NCBI GenBank assembly: GCA_009996675.1
Contig: JAACZQ010000001.1
Coordinates: forward strand, 68,227 to 132,226
DNA: 64,000 bases
Direction: 5' to 3'
From: Chitinophagaceae bacterium
Lineage (GTDB): Bacteria; Bacteroidota; Bacteroidia; Chitinophagales; Chitinophagaceae
The position numbers were made by a program, and so were the translations under genes. The first letter of the stretch is position 1, and each line of letters starts with the position of its first letter. Below are positions 21,442 to 30,992 of this stretch, piece by piece. Below the pieces are notes generated by a model that was not told the origin of the DNA, did no database searches, and saw nothing but the letters and a program-made list of their open reading frames with translations.

Positions 21442-21939
21442 TTATTTAGCTCCCTTTGGCTTCACCAGGCTATCGATGGGATAACGGGCTTTCATGCTGT
21501 CCATTACAGCCTGAGCCCAACCGGTTAAACTGGCAGCTTCTGCATCGGTTAACTTGGCGTCTTTATGAATCCAGGTATAAGAATCCAATGGCATTTCATG
21601 ACCTTTCACCTGTTCAATTACTTCCTCCAGTTTGTGGTATTGTTTACGCAAACGGTAGCTGGTGAATTCATCAAAATTCAGGTGTTTCTTTCCGTCGTTT
21701 ACATGTTTCTGCAACCACCAGGCTACGGGCTGTATATTGCTGTACCAGGGATAAGTTGTATTGTTGGTGTGACAGTCATTGCAGGCTTTTACCAGGATGG
21801 TATTAACATCATCCGGAATGGGATAAGCAGCAGCAATGCTGTTGGTTTTGTTATTGGAGTCGTTTTTCTCCGGGCGGATAACCTGGATTACGATGAGAAT
21901 GACCAGGAGGGCAAGTCCGATTTTTTTAAGCAGCTTCAT
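21442..21939 (-). CDS. Heme-binding domain-containing protein (single CxxCH)
   Basis: ACNDCHTNNTTYPWYSNIQPVAWWLQKHVNDGKKHLNFDEF typical of the Bacteroidota family. Confidence 0.85.
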   Translation of the reverse strand: MKLLKKIGLALLVILIVIQVIRPEKNDSNNKTNSIAAAYPIPDDVNTILVKACNDCHTNNTTYPWYSNIQPVAWWLQKHVNDGKKHLNFDEFTSYRLRKQYHKLEEVIEQVKGHEMPLDSYTWIHKDAKLTDAEAASLTGWAQAVMDSMKARYPIDSLVKPKGAK

Positions 21940-21960
21940 GTGGTTAAGGTTGTTTGGCCA

Positions 21961-23481
21961 TTAAATTAATACATTTCCCGTCATTTCTTTGGGAATCGGT
22001 AGTCCCATCATGGTTAAAATAGTAGGAGCCAGGTCGCCCAGCTTCCCGCTTTTCACTGTTCCCTTCCAGTTTTTATCGATGATAAAGAATGGAACCGGGT
22101 TTAAGGTATGTGCAGTATTGGGTGAGCCGTCTTCATTAATCATATAGTCGGCATTGCCATGATCTGCTGTGAGGAATATGGTATAACCATGTTCCAGTCC
22201 GGCTGTTACCACCCGTTTCACGCAGGCATCCACTGTTTCAGCTGCTTTGATGGCGGCACTGAATACGCCGGTATGTCCAACCATGTCGGTATTGGCATAG
22301 TTGAGGCAGACAAAATCGGCGCTTTCTGCTTCTATTTCAGGAATGAGCTTATCGGTAATGCCTACGGCGCTCATTTCGGGTTGCATATCGTAGGTGGCTA
22401 CTTTGGGTGAAGGCACCATGATGCGGCTTTCACCGGCAAATGGTTCTTCACGGCCACCGCTGAAGAAGAAAGTTACGTGCGGATATTTCTCTGTTTCCGC
22501 AATACGGATCTGTTTTTTTCCTGCGGCCGACAATACTTCTCCCAGTGTATTATTCAGGTTATCGTTCTCAAAAATCACCTGTACGTTTTTGAATTTCTGG
22601 TCGTACATGGTCATGGTGGTATAATGCAGTTGCAGGGTATGCATATCCTGCTCGTGGTGATCCTGCTGGGTAAGCACTTCCGTGATTTCACGGCAGCGGT
22701 CGGTACGGAAATTAAAACAGATCACAGCATCTCCGTCTTTTATGGGACCAACCGGTTTACCGGCGGCATCCACAATAACGGTTGGTTTCAAAAATTCATC
22801 TGTGATATTGGCTGCATAAGAGTCTTCAATGGCTGCAACCGCGCTGGTAGCCGTGGGGCCGGCCGATTTAACCAGTGCATCATAAGCCAGTTGAACCCTT
22901 TCCCATCTTTTATCGCGGTCCATGGCATAATAGCGGCCGCTGATGGTGGCAATGGTACCTACGGTTTTTTGGAGATGCGCTTCCAGGTTGCGGATAAAAC
23001 CCAGTCCGCTTTTCGGATCGGTATCCCTGCCATCTGTGAATACATGGATAAAGACCTGCTGCAAACCTGCTTCTTTACAAATGGTGCAGAGTGCTTCCAG
23101 GTGTTCAATATGCGAATGCACGCCACCATCACTCACCAGTCCCATCAGGTGCAGGGGCTTATGATTGGTCTTGGCATATGCTATGGCTTGTTGCAAATGT
23201 GCATTGGATGCCAGTTCGCCTGTGCGGATGGCTACATTGATGCGTTGCAGTTCCTGGTACACAATACGACCGGCACCAAGGTTGAGGTGACCTACTTCAC
23301 TGTTCCCCATCTGGCCATCAGGCAAACCCACATCCTCCCCACAGGTAACCAGTGTGGTGTTGGGGTATTGTTGATAGAGGGAACTTACAAAGGGTACATG
23401 GGCCTGTTGAATGGCATCGGAAGCAGGTACTTTTCCGAGACCCCATCCATCCATGATAACCAGCATTACTTTCTTGCTCAT
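21961..23481 (-). CDS. gpmI: 2,3-bisphosphoglycerate-independent phosphoglycerate mutase
   Basis: MDGWGLG, GNSEVGHLNLGAGR, TADHGNAD. Confidence 0.96.
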   Translation of the reverse strand: MSKKVMLVIMDGWGLGKVPASDAIQQAHVPFVSSLYQQYPNTTLVTCGEDVGLPDGQMGNSEVGHLNLGAGRIVYQELQRINVAIRTGELASNAHLQQAIAYAKTNHKPLHLMGLVSDGGVHSHIEHLEALCTICKEAGLQQVFIHVFTDGRDTDPKSGLGFIRNLEAHLQKTVGTIATISGRYYAMDRDKRWERVQLAYDALVKSAGPTATSAVAAIEDSYAANITDEFLKPTVIVDAAGKPVGPIKDGDAVICFNFRTDRCREITEVLTQQDHHEQDMHTLQLHYTTMTMYDQKFKNVQVIFENDNLNNTLGEVLSAAGKKQIRIAETEKYPHVTFFFSGGREEPFAGESRIMVPSPKVATYDMQPEMSAVGITDKLIPEIEAESADFVCLNYANTDMVGHTGVFSAAIKAAETVDACVKRVVTAGLEHGYTIFLTADHGNADYMINEDGSPNTAHTLNPVPFFIIDKNWKGTVKSGKLGDLAPTILTMMGLPIPKEMTGNVLI

Positions 23482-23597
23482 GAATTAAAACGGTATGCTT
23501 GATGATGATGAATTATGTTAACTTTATTGCTTTGATGCAATTCTCCCAAAGTTGGCATGTTTTTGGCAATTTATTGGGTGAAAGCAAAATAAAGTAT

Positions 23598-23981
23598 ATG
23601 AAAAAGCTTTTCTTTTCCGCTGTTAGTGCATTGGTTTTCATGTCGTTCACTGTTTTTCAGTCCGACCTGGATACTATCATCCGTTCGTTTAAGTCGGCTA
23701 ATACAGCAGAAATCGCGGAGTATTTTGATGATTATGTGGACATGAAACTGCTGGATAATGACGAAGTTAAAAATATGAGCCGGAATCAGGCCGGTATTGC
23801 GCTGAAACGTTTTTTCAGTGAAAATGGCGTGAATGGCTTTGAAAAAATATCCAATCGCGAGATCGGTGCTACCATGTATGTGGCCGGCAAATTACAGGCC
23901 GCTAACAAATCCTATAATATTACCATATTGCTGAAGCAGAAAAGCAATAAATACCAGATCGCCAATATCCGGATCAATTAA
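23598..23981 (+). CDS. DUF4783-like secreted protein
   Basis: ORF 23499..23981; signal-peptide start MKKLFFSAVSALVFMSF at ATG 23598. Confidence 0.75.
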   Translation: MKKLFFSAVSALVFMSFTVFQSDLDTIIRSFKSANTAEIAEYFDDYVDMKLLDNDEVKNMSRNQAGIALKRFFSENGVNGFEKISNREIGATMYVAGKLQAANKSYNITILLKQKSNKYQIANIRIN

Positions 23982-24043
23982 GTGCAATGCACCGGGTTAT
24001 CCCTTCATCCGCATCTGCCATACTGCTTTACCGCAGATAGCCT

Positions 24044-24051
24044 TAGTTTTG
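24044..24051 (+). promoter_or_regulatory. -7 element (TAGTTTTG) for nadC
   Basis: TAnnTTTG directly upstream of ATG 24056. Confidence 0.45.
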
Positions 24052-24055
24052 TACT

Positions 24056-24925
24056 ATGCAATCATTATCATTTGATGAATCATTAGCAGTACTGGTGAAA
24101 GCAGCCCTGCTGGAAGATATTGGCGGGGGCGATCATTCCACGCTTAGCTGTATTCCGGCTGCACAGCGGGGTAAGGCAGTCCTCAAGATCAAGCAGGAGG
24201 GGGTACTGGCCGGTGTGGCGGTTGCAGAAAAGATTTTCCGTATGCAGGACCCGCTGGTGCAATTCCATGCTTTTAAAAAGGATGGTGACCTGATGGAGCC
24301 GGGCGAAAAAGCATTTGAAGTAACGGCTTCCATCCATACCATATTGGGCTGTGAACGGCTGGTATTAAACTGTATGCAGCGCATGAGTGGTATTGCCACA
24401 TTAACCCGCACCTATACCCGCTTACTGGAAGGATACCATACCCGTTTATTGGATACGCGCAAAACCACACCCAATTTCCGGCTGCTGGAAAAAGAAGCAG
24501 TCCGTATTGGCGGAGGTATCAACCACCGGTTTGGTTTGTATGATATGATTATGCTGAAAGACAATCATATTGATTATGCAGGCGGACTGGAAGCAGCAAT
24601 CAATAAAGCCTGGGAATATGTACAAAGCAAAGAACCCGGCTTAAAAATAGAAGTGGAGACCCGCAGTATGGAGGATGTTGCTAGGGTTTGTGCGATGGGT
24701 GAAGGCAAAGTCTTCCGTATTATGCTGGATAATTTTTCACCTGAAACTGTAGCCGAAGCCGTAACCTATATCAAAGGTCGTTTTGAAACCGAAGCCAGTG
24801 GCGGGATCAATCACCAGAATATTGCAGCTTATGCAGCTTCAGGAGTGGATTATGTGAGTGTTGGCGGACTCATCCACCAGGCCAGGAGTCTTGATCTGAG
24901 CTTGAAAGCGGTCTTATTATCCTGA
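24056..24925 (+). CDS. nadC: Nicotinate-nucleotide pyrophosphorylase (carboxylating)
   Basis: LDTRKTTPNFRLLEKEAVRIGGGINHRFGLYDMIMLKDNH. Confidence 0.96.
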   Translation: MQSLSFDESLAVLVKAALLEDIGGGDHSTLSCIPAAQRGKAVLKIKQEGVLAGVAVAEKIFRMQDPLVQFHAFKKDGDLMEPGEKAFEVTASIHTILGCERLVLNCMQRMSGIATLTRTYTRLLEGYHTRLLDTRKTTPNFRLLEKEAVRIGGGINHRFGLYDMIMLKDNHIDYAGGLEAAINKAWEYVQSKEPGLKIEVETRSMEDVARVCAMGEGKVFRIMLDNFSPETVAEAVTYIKGRFETEASGGINHQNIAAYAASGVDYVSVGGLIHQARSLDLSLKAVLLS

Positions 24926-25012
24926 ATTCCGGCTGCTTCGCAGGTCATTTGCAAATGATTTTGTATCTTGTACACAGTAGTACCCTAACCTGGAAGCAAG
25001 CCTTCAATATAC

Positions 25013-26902
25013 ATGCTCAAGACTCGATTGGCTTTTGTTTTATGTTTGGCTGTAATTGTTACGGCGCATGGGCAAACCCGTAAGGCCGATAGTCTGTCTT
25101 CGCAGTTGCAGCGAATGGCGCCCGATTCCAATTATGTAAGAACGCAGAACCTTTTATCGGAAGAACTGGCGGATAAAAATGCAGATAAAGCATTGCAGTT
25201 TGCTGAGGCTTCACTGGAGCTGGCAAAGGAATTGGGTTACACTGCCGGTATCGCACAATCATTAAACAATATGGCCTGGGCCGCTTACCGCAAAGGCGAT
25301 TATTCCAAAGGCTTTGATTATGCTACGCGTGCTCTTCGCATCAACGATTCCATCCATAATATTCCGCAACTGGCTTTTTCCTATCGCGCTATTGGCGCCA
25401 TTTTCAATTCACAGTCGCGTTACCGGGAAGCCATCGATTATTTCCGGAAAGAAAAAAGCCTGCAGGAAACACTGGGGAATACCTATGCGGTTGGGAGAAG
25501 CCTTAATAATATTGCTTTTTGTGCCCAGCGCGGAAAAATGAAAGACTCTGCAATGATCCTGGCCAATGAAGCGCTGGAGTATAATGTGAAACAGCATGAT
25601 AAAGGCATGATCTCCTTCAGCCTGCGAACACTGGGTGATTTGTATTACGATGATAATGCTATTCCAAGGTCGATTGATTATTATCTTGCCGCAGCCAGTG
25701 CAGCCCGGGAAGCTAAAAGTAATTTCCTGCTGGAAACAGCTTTATACCGAATCGGCAAATCCTTTCAGCTTCAGCGGGAATGGAAAAAATCGTTGAGTTA
25801 CCTGGAAGAAGCCAATCGTATTTCGCTGGAACTGGGTGCGAAAAGTGAAAGGGCTACCATTAACCGGTTGCTGGCAGAATCCTATGCAGCATTGGGAGAG
25901 TATAAGCTGGCTTATGAGGCTTCCTCACTCGGCGGCCGGCTGAATGATACCTTGTATGAAGAAAGGAACCGTGCCCGCTTTGCGCAAATGCAGGTTCAGT
26001 TTGATACAGAGCGTAAGGAAGCGGAGATCAAGCTCCTGAAAAAAGAAGACGAACTGCAGAAAAATAAAATACAGGATCAGCGCGTTGTAACCATCTCTTT
26101 GCTGGCTATTGTGGGACTTGTATTAACCCTCTGGATCATCGCCTGGCGCCGCAATCAGTTTAAACAGGAAGTGAACAAACAATTGTCGGCCCAGAAACTT
26201 GCTTTGGAACAGGCTTCTTACCAGAAAGATAAAATATTCTCCATTTTGTCGCACGACCTGCGTTTGCCCATTTCCTCCCTCAGCAATGTAATGTCGCTGA
26301 TGGAAAAACAAGGCATTTCAGCAGAAGCTTTTGAAAAAATAAAACATGCTTTGGGTAAGCAGATTCATTCGCTTACCAATACACTGGATAACCTCCTGCT
26401 CTGGTCTCGTAACCAGATGGACGGTGTAACCAATACGCAGCCTGAACATTGTATGGTGCATGATGTAGTGGAAAGGAACAGACAAATACTGGATAGTGCA
26501 GCCATTCTCAAAAAAATCATGATCACCAACGATGCGCCTGTACTCACCAATGTGTATGCCGATCCCCAGCACCTGGATATCATCATCCGTAACCTCCTGC
26601 TCAATGCACTGAAATTTACCCATGAAGGCGGGTATATTCATATTTCTGTATTGGAAAACATCGATACGGTGACCATACAGGTAGCAGATAATGGTGTGGG
26701 CATGACCCATGACCAGGTTGAGCGATTATTCCGTTTGAATACCCATTTTACCACCACCGGTACACGAAACGAGAAAGGAGCGGGACTGGGATTGCTCTTG
26801 TGTAAGGAATTTGTGGAAGCCAACCATGGTAAGCTTACGGTTAGCAGCGAGCCTGGGAATGGTTCGGTGTTTTCTGTTACTTTGCCAAAAAATAAAGCAT
26901 GA
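25013..26902 (+). CDS. TPR-containing sensor histidine kinase
   Basis: Signal peptide, TPR repeats, TM, LSHDLRLPISSLSNV (H box), NLLLNALKFT, GAGLGLLLCKEF. Confidence 0.92.
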   Translation: MLKTRLAFVLCLAVIVTAHGQTRKADSLSSQLQRMAPDSNYVRTQNLLSEELADKNADKALQFAEASLELAKELGYTAGIAQSLNNMAWAAYRKGDYSKGFDYATRALRINDSIHNIPQLAFSYRAIGAIFNSQSRYREAIDYFRKEKSLQETLGNTYAVGRSLNNIAFCAQRGKMKDSAMILANEALEYNVKQHDKGMISFSLRTLGDLYYDDNAIPRSIDYYLAAASAAREAKSNFLLETALYRIGKSFQLQREWKKSLSYLEEANRISLELGAKSERATINRLLAESYAALGEYKLAYEASSLGGRLNDTLYEERNRARFAQMQVQFDTERKEAEIKLLKKEDELQKNKIQDQRVVTISLLAIVGLVLTLWIIAWRRNQFKQEVNKQLSAQKLALEQASYQKDKIFSILSHDLRLPISSLSNVMSLMEKQGISAEAFEKIKHALGKQIHSLTNTLDNLLLWSRNQMDGVTNTQPEHCMVHDVVERNRQILDSAAILKKIMITNDAPVLTNVYADPQHLDIIIRNLLLNALKFTHEGGYIHISVLENIDTVTIQVADNGVGMTHDQVERLFRLNTHFTTTGTRNEKGAGLGLLLCKEFVEANHGKLTVSSEPGNGSVFSVTLPKNKA

Positions 26903-27243
26903 GCCGCAAACAGAAACCCGATGCAAGGGGATTTATATACAGCACCGATCCTGATTTCCGGTTTGAACCGGAGGATGAACAGGTAACGAATACCCTGCCA
27001 CCCGCACAGCAAAAATTAAGAATACTGCTGGATACCAAACAACGGGCTGGTAAAGCAGTAACACTTGTAACCGGTTTTGTTGGGGTTGAATCAGACCTGG
27101 AAGACCTGGGAAAACAACTCAAGAATTTCTGTGGTACCGGCGGTAGTGTTAAAAATAAGGAAGTAATCGTGCAGGGTGATCAACGCGACAAAGTATTGCA
27201 ATGGCTGCAAAAAAAAGGGTATACACAAAGCAAGCGCGTGTAA
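26899..27243 (+). CDS. SUI1/YciH-family translation initiation factor-like protein
   Basis: VTLVTGFVGVESDLEDLGKQLKNFCGTGGSVKNKEVIVQGDQRDKV; ATGA overlap with upstream kinase. Confidence 0.92.
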   Translation: MSRKQKPDARGFIYSTDPDFRFEPEDEQVTNTLPPAQQKLRILLDTKQRAGKAVTLVTGFVGVESDLEDLGKQLKNFCGTGGSVKNKEVIVQGDQRDKVLQWLQKKGYTQSKRV

Positions 27244-27245
27244 TC

Positions 27246-27692
27246 TTATCCCTCGAAACCTATTTTGCGGTGAGAGCCGTCACAGAATGGCTTATTGGTT
27301 GAAGCACCACACCGGCATAAAGCCGTTGTTCCTTGTTTGACTTCGGTATGTCCGTCGCTATGTGTGATTTCACAATCTGTTTTAATTAGGATCGGGCCAT
27401 TGGGACTGATTTGTATTTGTGAAATACTGGCTTTTTCGGCTACAATATCGGAGGCTTCTCCGGTATCGACAGCCTGTTCGTTCATAAAATAACTGAGTGC
27501 ACCACTCGGACATTTTCTAACCTGTTCAATAATGGCTTCGGTATCCGCTCCCGACATATTTATCCAGGGTTTTTTGGCTGGATCAAATACATCGCGCAGC
27601 TGTGTCCAGCAAATGCGACTGTGTATGCAGGTGTCGGGTTTCCACACAACAGTCAGTTCTCCATTGGTATATTTAAAAGTAGACTTGGGCAT
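27246..27692 (-). CDS. Fer4_19 plus CDGSH iron-sulfur protein
   Basis: N-terminal CIHSRICW...KCPSGAL and C-terminal CRCGASTNKPFCDGSH. Confidence 0.9.
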   Translation of the reverse strand: MPKSTFKYTNGELTVVWKPDTCIHSRICWTQLRDVFDPAKKPWINMSGADTEAIIEQVRKCPSGALSYFMNEQAVDTGEASDIVAEKASISQIQISPNGPILIKTDCEITHSDGHTEVKQGTTALCRCGASTNKPFCDGSHRKIGFEG

Positions 27693-27804
27693 TGGGGTGG
27701 TATGTGGTTTATAGTTTTAGGTTGTTCGTTTAGACCTATGTGCTTGCTGGTAACTTGCTGTCATCATACCCCCTTCCTTGCTACCGATTTAGGACTGAAG
27801 ATCA

Positions 27805-29610
27805 TTAATAATCAATCTCCAGTTTCAATCGCTCTTTCAGTTCCTTAACCAAGGGATATTGTTCTGCTATTCGTTCAAATCTTTCTTTGCTATTTAAACG
27901 CATATGAAGGGGTACATCTTCTTTTTCACTGGCTTCTACCAATATGGTAAAAGTAATACCGCGGTTGTTGAAGGCTTTGTGCAGGTGATCAATCAGCATC
28001 ATTCTTTCCTGCTCAACAAATTTCTGCGCAGTAAGTGCCGGCACGCGTACGGTAAAATGAATGTCATCGTCGATCTGCAGATCAGCCATTCTGAATGTAC
28101 CTGCCGAAGAATGTTTTTGTTGTTGTTCCAGTTGTGTGCCATAGGCATCCCAGCAGGAGCGCAGTTTATCCATATTCAGGACTTCCGCTTCTTTTACCTC
28201 CTCAATAGCGTATTGATCGCCTACCTTCTCCCGCAGGGCATCCAATAAACTTTTTTTAGGTCCATTGTTAACAGGAGGGCGGCTTGTTTTGGCAGCTGCA
28301 CTTGTTTTTGCAGGTTGGGCTGTGACAGGTGTTGCTGCAGTAACGGGGTTATTTGTTTTTGGCTGATCTTCTATATACAAACGGGAACCGCTGCTGGCAG
28401 GAGAGCTGACCTGTTTTACCTGGATGGATGGAACTGCTTTGGTACGGAATGCTACCGGACCATCAACCCGTTTTTTTTTAACGAGTTGCCCGTTCTCGGT
28501 ACTCAGCTCAATGGCTTGCTGCAGGAAGTTGAGTTTGATAAGTGTTAATTCCACATGCAGGCGTTTATTACGCGCCATCTTAAAATTAATCTCTGCCTCA
28601 TTGAGTATGTTCAAAGCGCTAACCAGGTAAGAAACCGAAGTATTCGCGGCAGTGCTAATATATTTATCCCGCAAACCTTCCACCACTTCCAGCAGGGCTG
28701 CAGATTTGGGGTCTTTGCAAACCAGCAGGTTACGAATGAATTCGGCGAAACCATTCAATACCAGATCGCCTTCAAATCCTTTCCGGTTTATTTCGTCGTA
28801 GAGTAACATGGCTGCAGCCATATCCTGTTCCTGCATGGCAGCAAGTATTTTAAAATAATAATCCTCATCCAGGATATTCAAATGCTCGAGTGTATTCTGG
28901 TAAGTAACAGTTCCGTTGGTAAAACTGACGATCTTATCCAGGATACTGAGTGAATCGCGCATACAACCTTCGCTTTTTTGTGCGATGACCTGTAACGCCG
29001 CTTTTTCTGCTTTGATGGATTCTTTGTCTACAATTTCCTGCAGGTGTTCAACAGTATCCTGATTGGTAATGCGTTTGAAATCGAATATCTGGCATCGGCT
29101 TAGGATGGTAGGAAGTATTTTATGTTTTTCTGTTGTGGCCAAGATGAAAATGGCATAGGAGGGAGGCTCTTCCAGTGTTTTCAAAAAAGCGTTGAAAGCG
29201 CTGGCACTGAGCATGTGTACCTCATCTACAATATATACTTTGTATTTACCTGCCTGTGGTGCAAAGCGAACCTGTTCTACCAGGGTACGGATATCATCGA
29301 CCGAGTTATTGCTTGCCGCATCCAGCTCGTGTATATTGAGGGATGTACCGGCATCAAAAGATACACAGCTGTTACAGGTATTACAGGCTTCTCCTTCCGG
29401 GGTTGGATTGGTACAGTTGATGGTTTTGGCCAGGATACGGGCACAGGTGGTTTTTCCCACCCCCCTGGGTCCGCAAAACAGGAAAGCATGTGCTAACTGG
29501 TTGTTTTTGATGGCATTTTTGAGCGTAGTGGTAATATGCGACTGCCCCACCACGGTATTGAAATTCTGTGGTCTGTACTTCCTCGCCGAAACAATAAACT
29601 TGTTCTCCAT
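27805..29610 (-). CDS. dnaX: DNA polymerase III subunit gamma/tau
   Basis: FCGPRGVGKTTCARILAKTINC, zinc module CNTCNSC, VDEVHMLS, LEEPP. Confidence 0.96.
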   Translation of the reverse strand: MENKFIVSARKYRPQNFNTVVGQSHITTTLKNAIKNNQLAHAFLFCGPRGVGKTTCARILAKTINCTNPTPEGEACNTCNSCVSFDAGTSLNIHELDAASNNSVDDIRTLVEQVRFAPQAGKYKVYIVDEVHMLSASAFNAFLKTLEEPPSYAIFILATTEKHKILPTILSRCQIFDFKRITNQDTVEHLQEIVDKESIKAEKAALQVIAQKSEGCMRDSLSILDKIVSFTNGTVTYQNTLEHLNILDEDYYFKILAAMQEQDMAAAMLLYDEINRKGFEGDLVLNGFAEFIRNLLVCKDPKSAALLEVVEGLRDKYISTAANTSVSYLVSALNILNEAEINFKMARNKRLHVELTLIKLNFLQQAIELSTENGQLVKKKRVDGPVAFRTKAVPSIQVKQVSSPASSGSRLYIEDQPKTNNPVTAATPVTAQPAKTSAAAKTSRPPVNNGPKKSLLDALREKVGDQYAIEEVKEAEVLNMDKLRSCWDAYGTQLEQQQKHSSAGTFRMADLQIDDDIHFTVRVPALTAQKFVEQERMMLIDHLHKAFNNRGITFTILVEASEKEDVPLHMRLNSKERFERIAEQYPLVKELKERLKLEIDY

Positions 29611-29676
29611 AACAGGTGCAATATAGCAATACTAAAGAAGGAAAGAGAATAGGGTATTGTGAATAGTGAATAAAAC

Positions 29677-29717
29677 ATATACCCTCCCGGAAATCAGCGG
29701 TTTCGGGGAGGGTATAT
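29677..29717 (-). terminator. Hairpin between 29777..30952 and dnaX
   Basis: ATATACCCTCCCGGAAA / TTTCGGGGAGGGTATAT, 16 of 17 positions paired, 7-nt loop. Confidence 0.6.
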
Positions 29718-29776
29718 TGGCCTGTATTACCTGGAATACAGCAGCGGTTGCGGGGCAACAGGTGCCGGAATCAGTT

Positions 29777-30952
29777 TCAGGTTTTATATTCCATTTCAGG
29801 GTGCCTTTGGAAAGGCATATCCCGGTTAAACAGATAGCGGAAAGTTACCATCTGCCGGCTCTGGCTGGCGCCCAGGCTTTTATAAATATTCAGCATTTTG
29901 GGATTCCAGTCGCCCGCCCAACCCATTTCATATTCATCATACCAGCCTTTGAACTGGATAAGCAGGGAAGTTTCATAAATGATAAAACTGTCGACACCCA
30001 GTGCCTGGTACTTGGGAACAACCCCAAAAGCCAGACCGGTGAGGCGTTTACCAACGCCTCTTTTCTTCATCCACAATAAATGTAGTTTCTGCCAGAGCCC
30101 GAATTTGCCATTAAAATGTTTGAAGTATTGGTTCACATCGGGAATATTAATGAACATGGCAATGGGTTCATCCTTGTAATAAGCAAACCAGATTACTCTC
30201 TCATCCATGATGGGTTTCATGGTGTTGAACAATTTAAGCACCTGCTCTTTTGTGATCTCTTTATTTTCTCCATGCTGGGCCCAGGCGGCATTGTATACTG
30301 TAGCAAAATCACCGGCATATTTCTCCAGTTCACTGAGTTTGACATGCCTGGCAGTATAACCGGGTTTATTTTTAAAACGGGCATGTCTTTCCGGAAAACG
30401 ATCCGGTAAAGGATCATCTACCCGCATGGAATAATAGTACTGGTTATAATAGTTCTCAAATCCGTATCCGGTGAAGAGTGACTCGTAATAGGGCGGGTTG
30501 AATGACATGCCATACATGGGCTCTTTGTCGAAACCTGACACCATCAACCCCCAGCCCTTGTCGCGGTCGCCAAAATTAATGGGCCCATCCATGGCTTCCA
30601 TACCCTTGCTTTCCAGCCATGCTTTTGCCGTATCAAACAGGAGATTGGCCGAAGCCTGGTCATTGATGCAATCGAAAAAGCCGATACCACCCGTGGGGAA
30701 ATCGGTTCCTTTATTGATGTATTTGCTGTTTGTAAAAGCAGCAATCCTGCCCACCATCTCCCCATGCTCATTTTCCAGAATCCAGCGCCGGGCTTCTCCG
30801 TATTTGAAAGTTTTATTCTTGGCGGGATCGAATACAGCATTTACTTCATTATCCAGCGGGCGTATATAACAGGGATTTGACCTGTTCATGGCCGCATTGA
30901 TATCATTAAATGCCTGTTGCGTTTTTTTATCGGTTACTTCAATCAAATGCAT
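29777..30952 (-). CDS. GNAT-like acyltransferase family protein of unknown function
   Basis: 391 aa ORF; conserved WILENEHGEMVGRIAAF pattern; no secure family name. Confidence 0.65.
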   Translation of the reverse strand: MHLIEVTDKKTQQAFNDINAAMNRSNPCYIRPLDNEVNAVFDPAKNKTFKYGEARRWILENEHGEMVGRIAAFTNSKYINKGTDFPTGGIGFFDCINDQASANLLFDTAKAWLESKGMEAMDGPINFGDRDKGWGLMVSGFDKEPMYGMSFNPPYYESLFTGYGFENYYNQYYYSMRVDDPLPDRFPERHARFKNKPGYTARHVKLSELEKYAGDFATVYNAAWAQHGENKEITKEQVLKLFNTMKPIMDERVIWFAYYKDEPIAMFINIPDVNQYFKHFNGKFGLWQKLHLLWMKKRGVGKRLTGLAFGVVPKYQALGVDSFIIYETSLLIQFKGWYDEYEMGWAGDWNPKMLNIYKSLGASQSRQMVTFRYLFNRDMPFQRHPEMEYKT

Positions 30953-30992
30953 TCCGATGCTTTTTTACAAAGGTAGGTAAACTGCTGGCTTG

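Noticed and set aside
22477-23502. 341-aa plus-strand ORF opposite gpmI
   Set aside because: Antisense to an unambiguous gpmI; composition typical of mirrored coding sequence, no recognisable domain.
27213-27222. A8 run near the 3' end of the SUI1-like gene as a frameshift site
   Set aside because: Only the last few codons would change, no domain boundary or conserved alternative product; unlike the dnaX tract.
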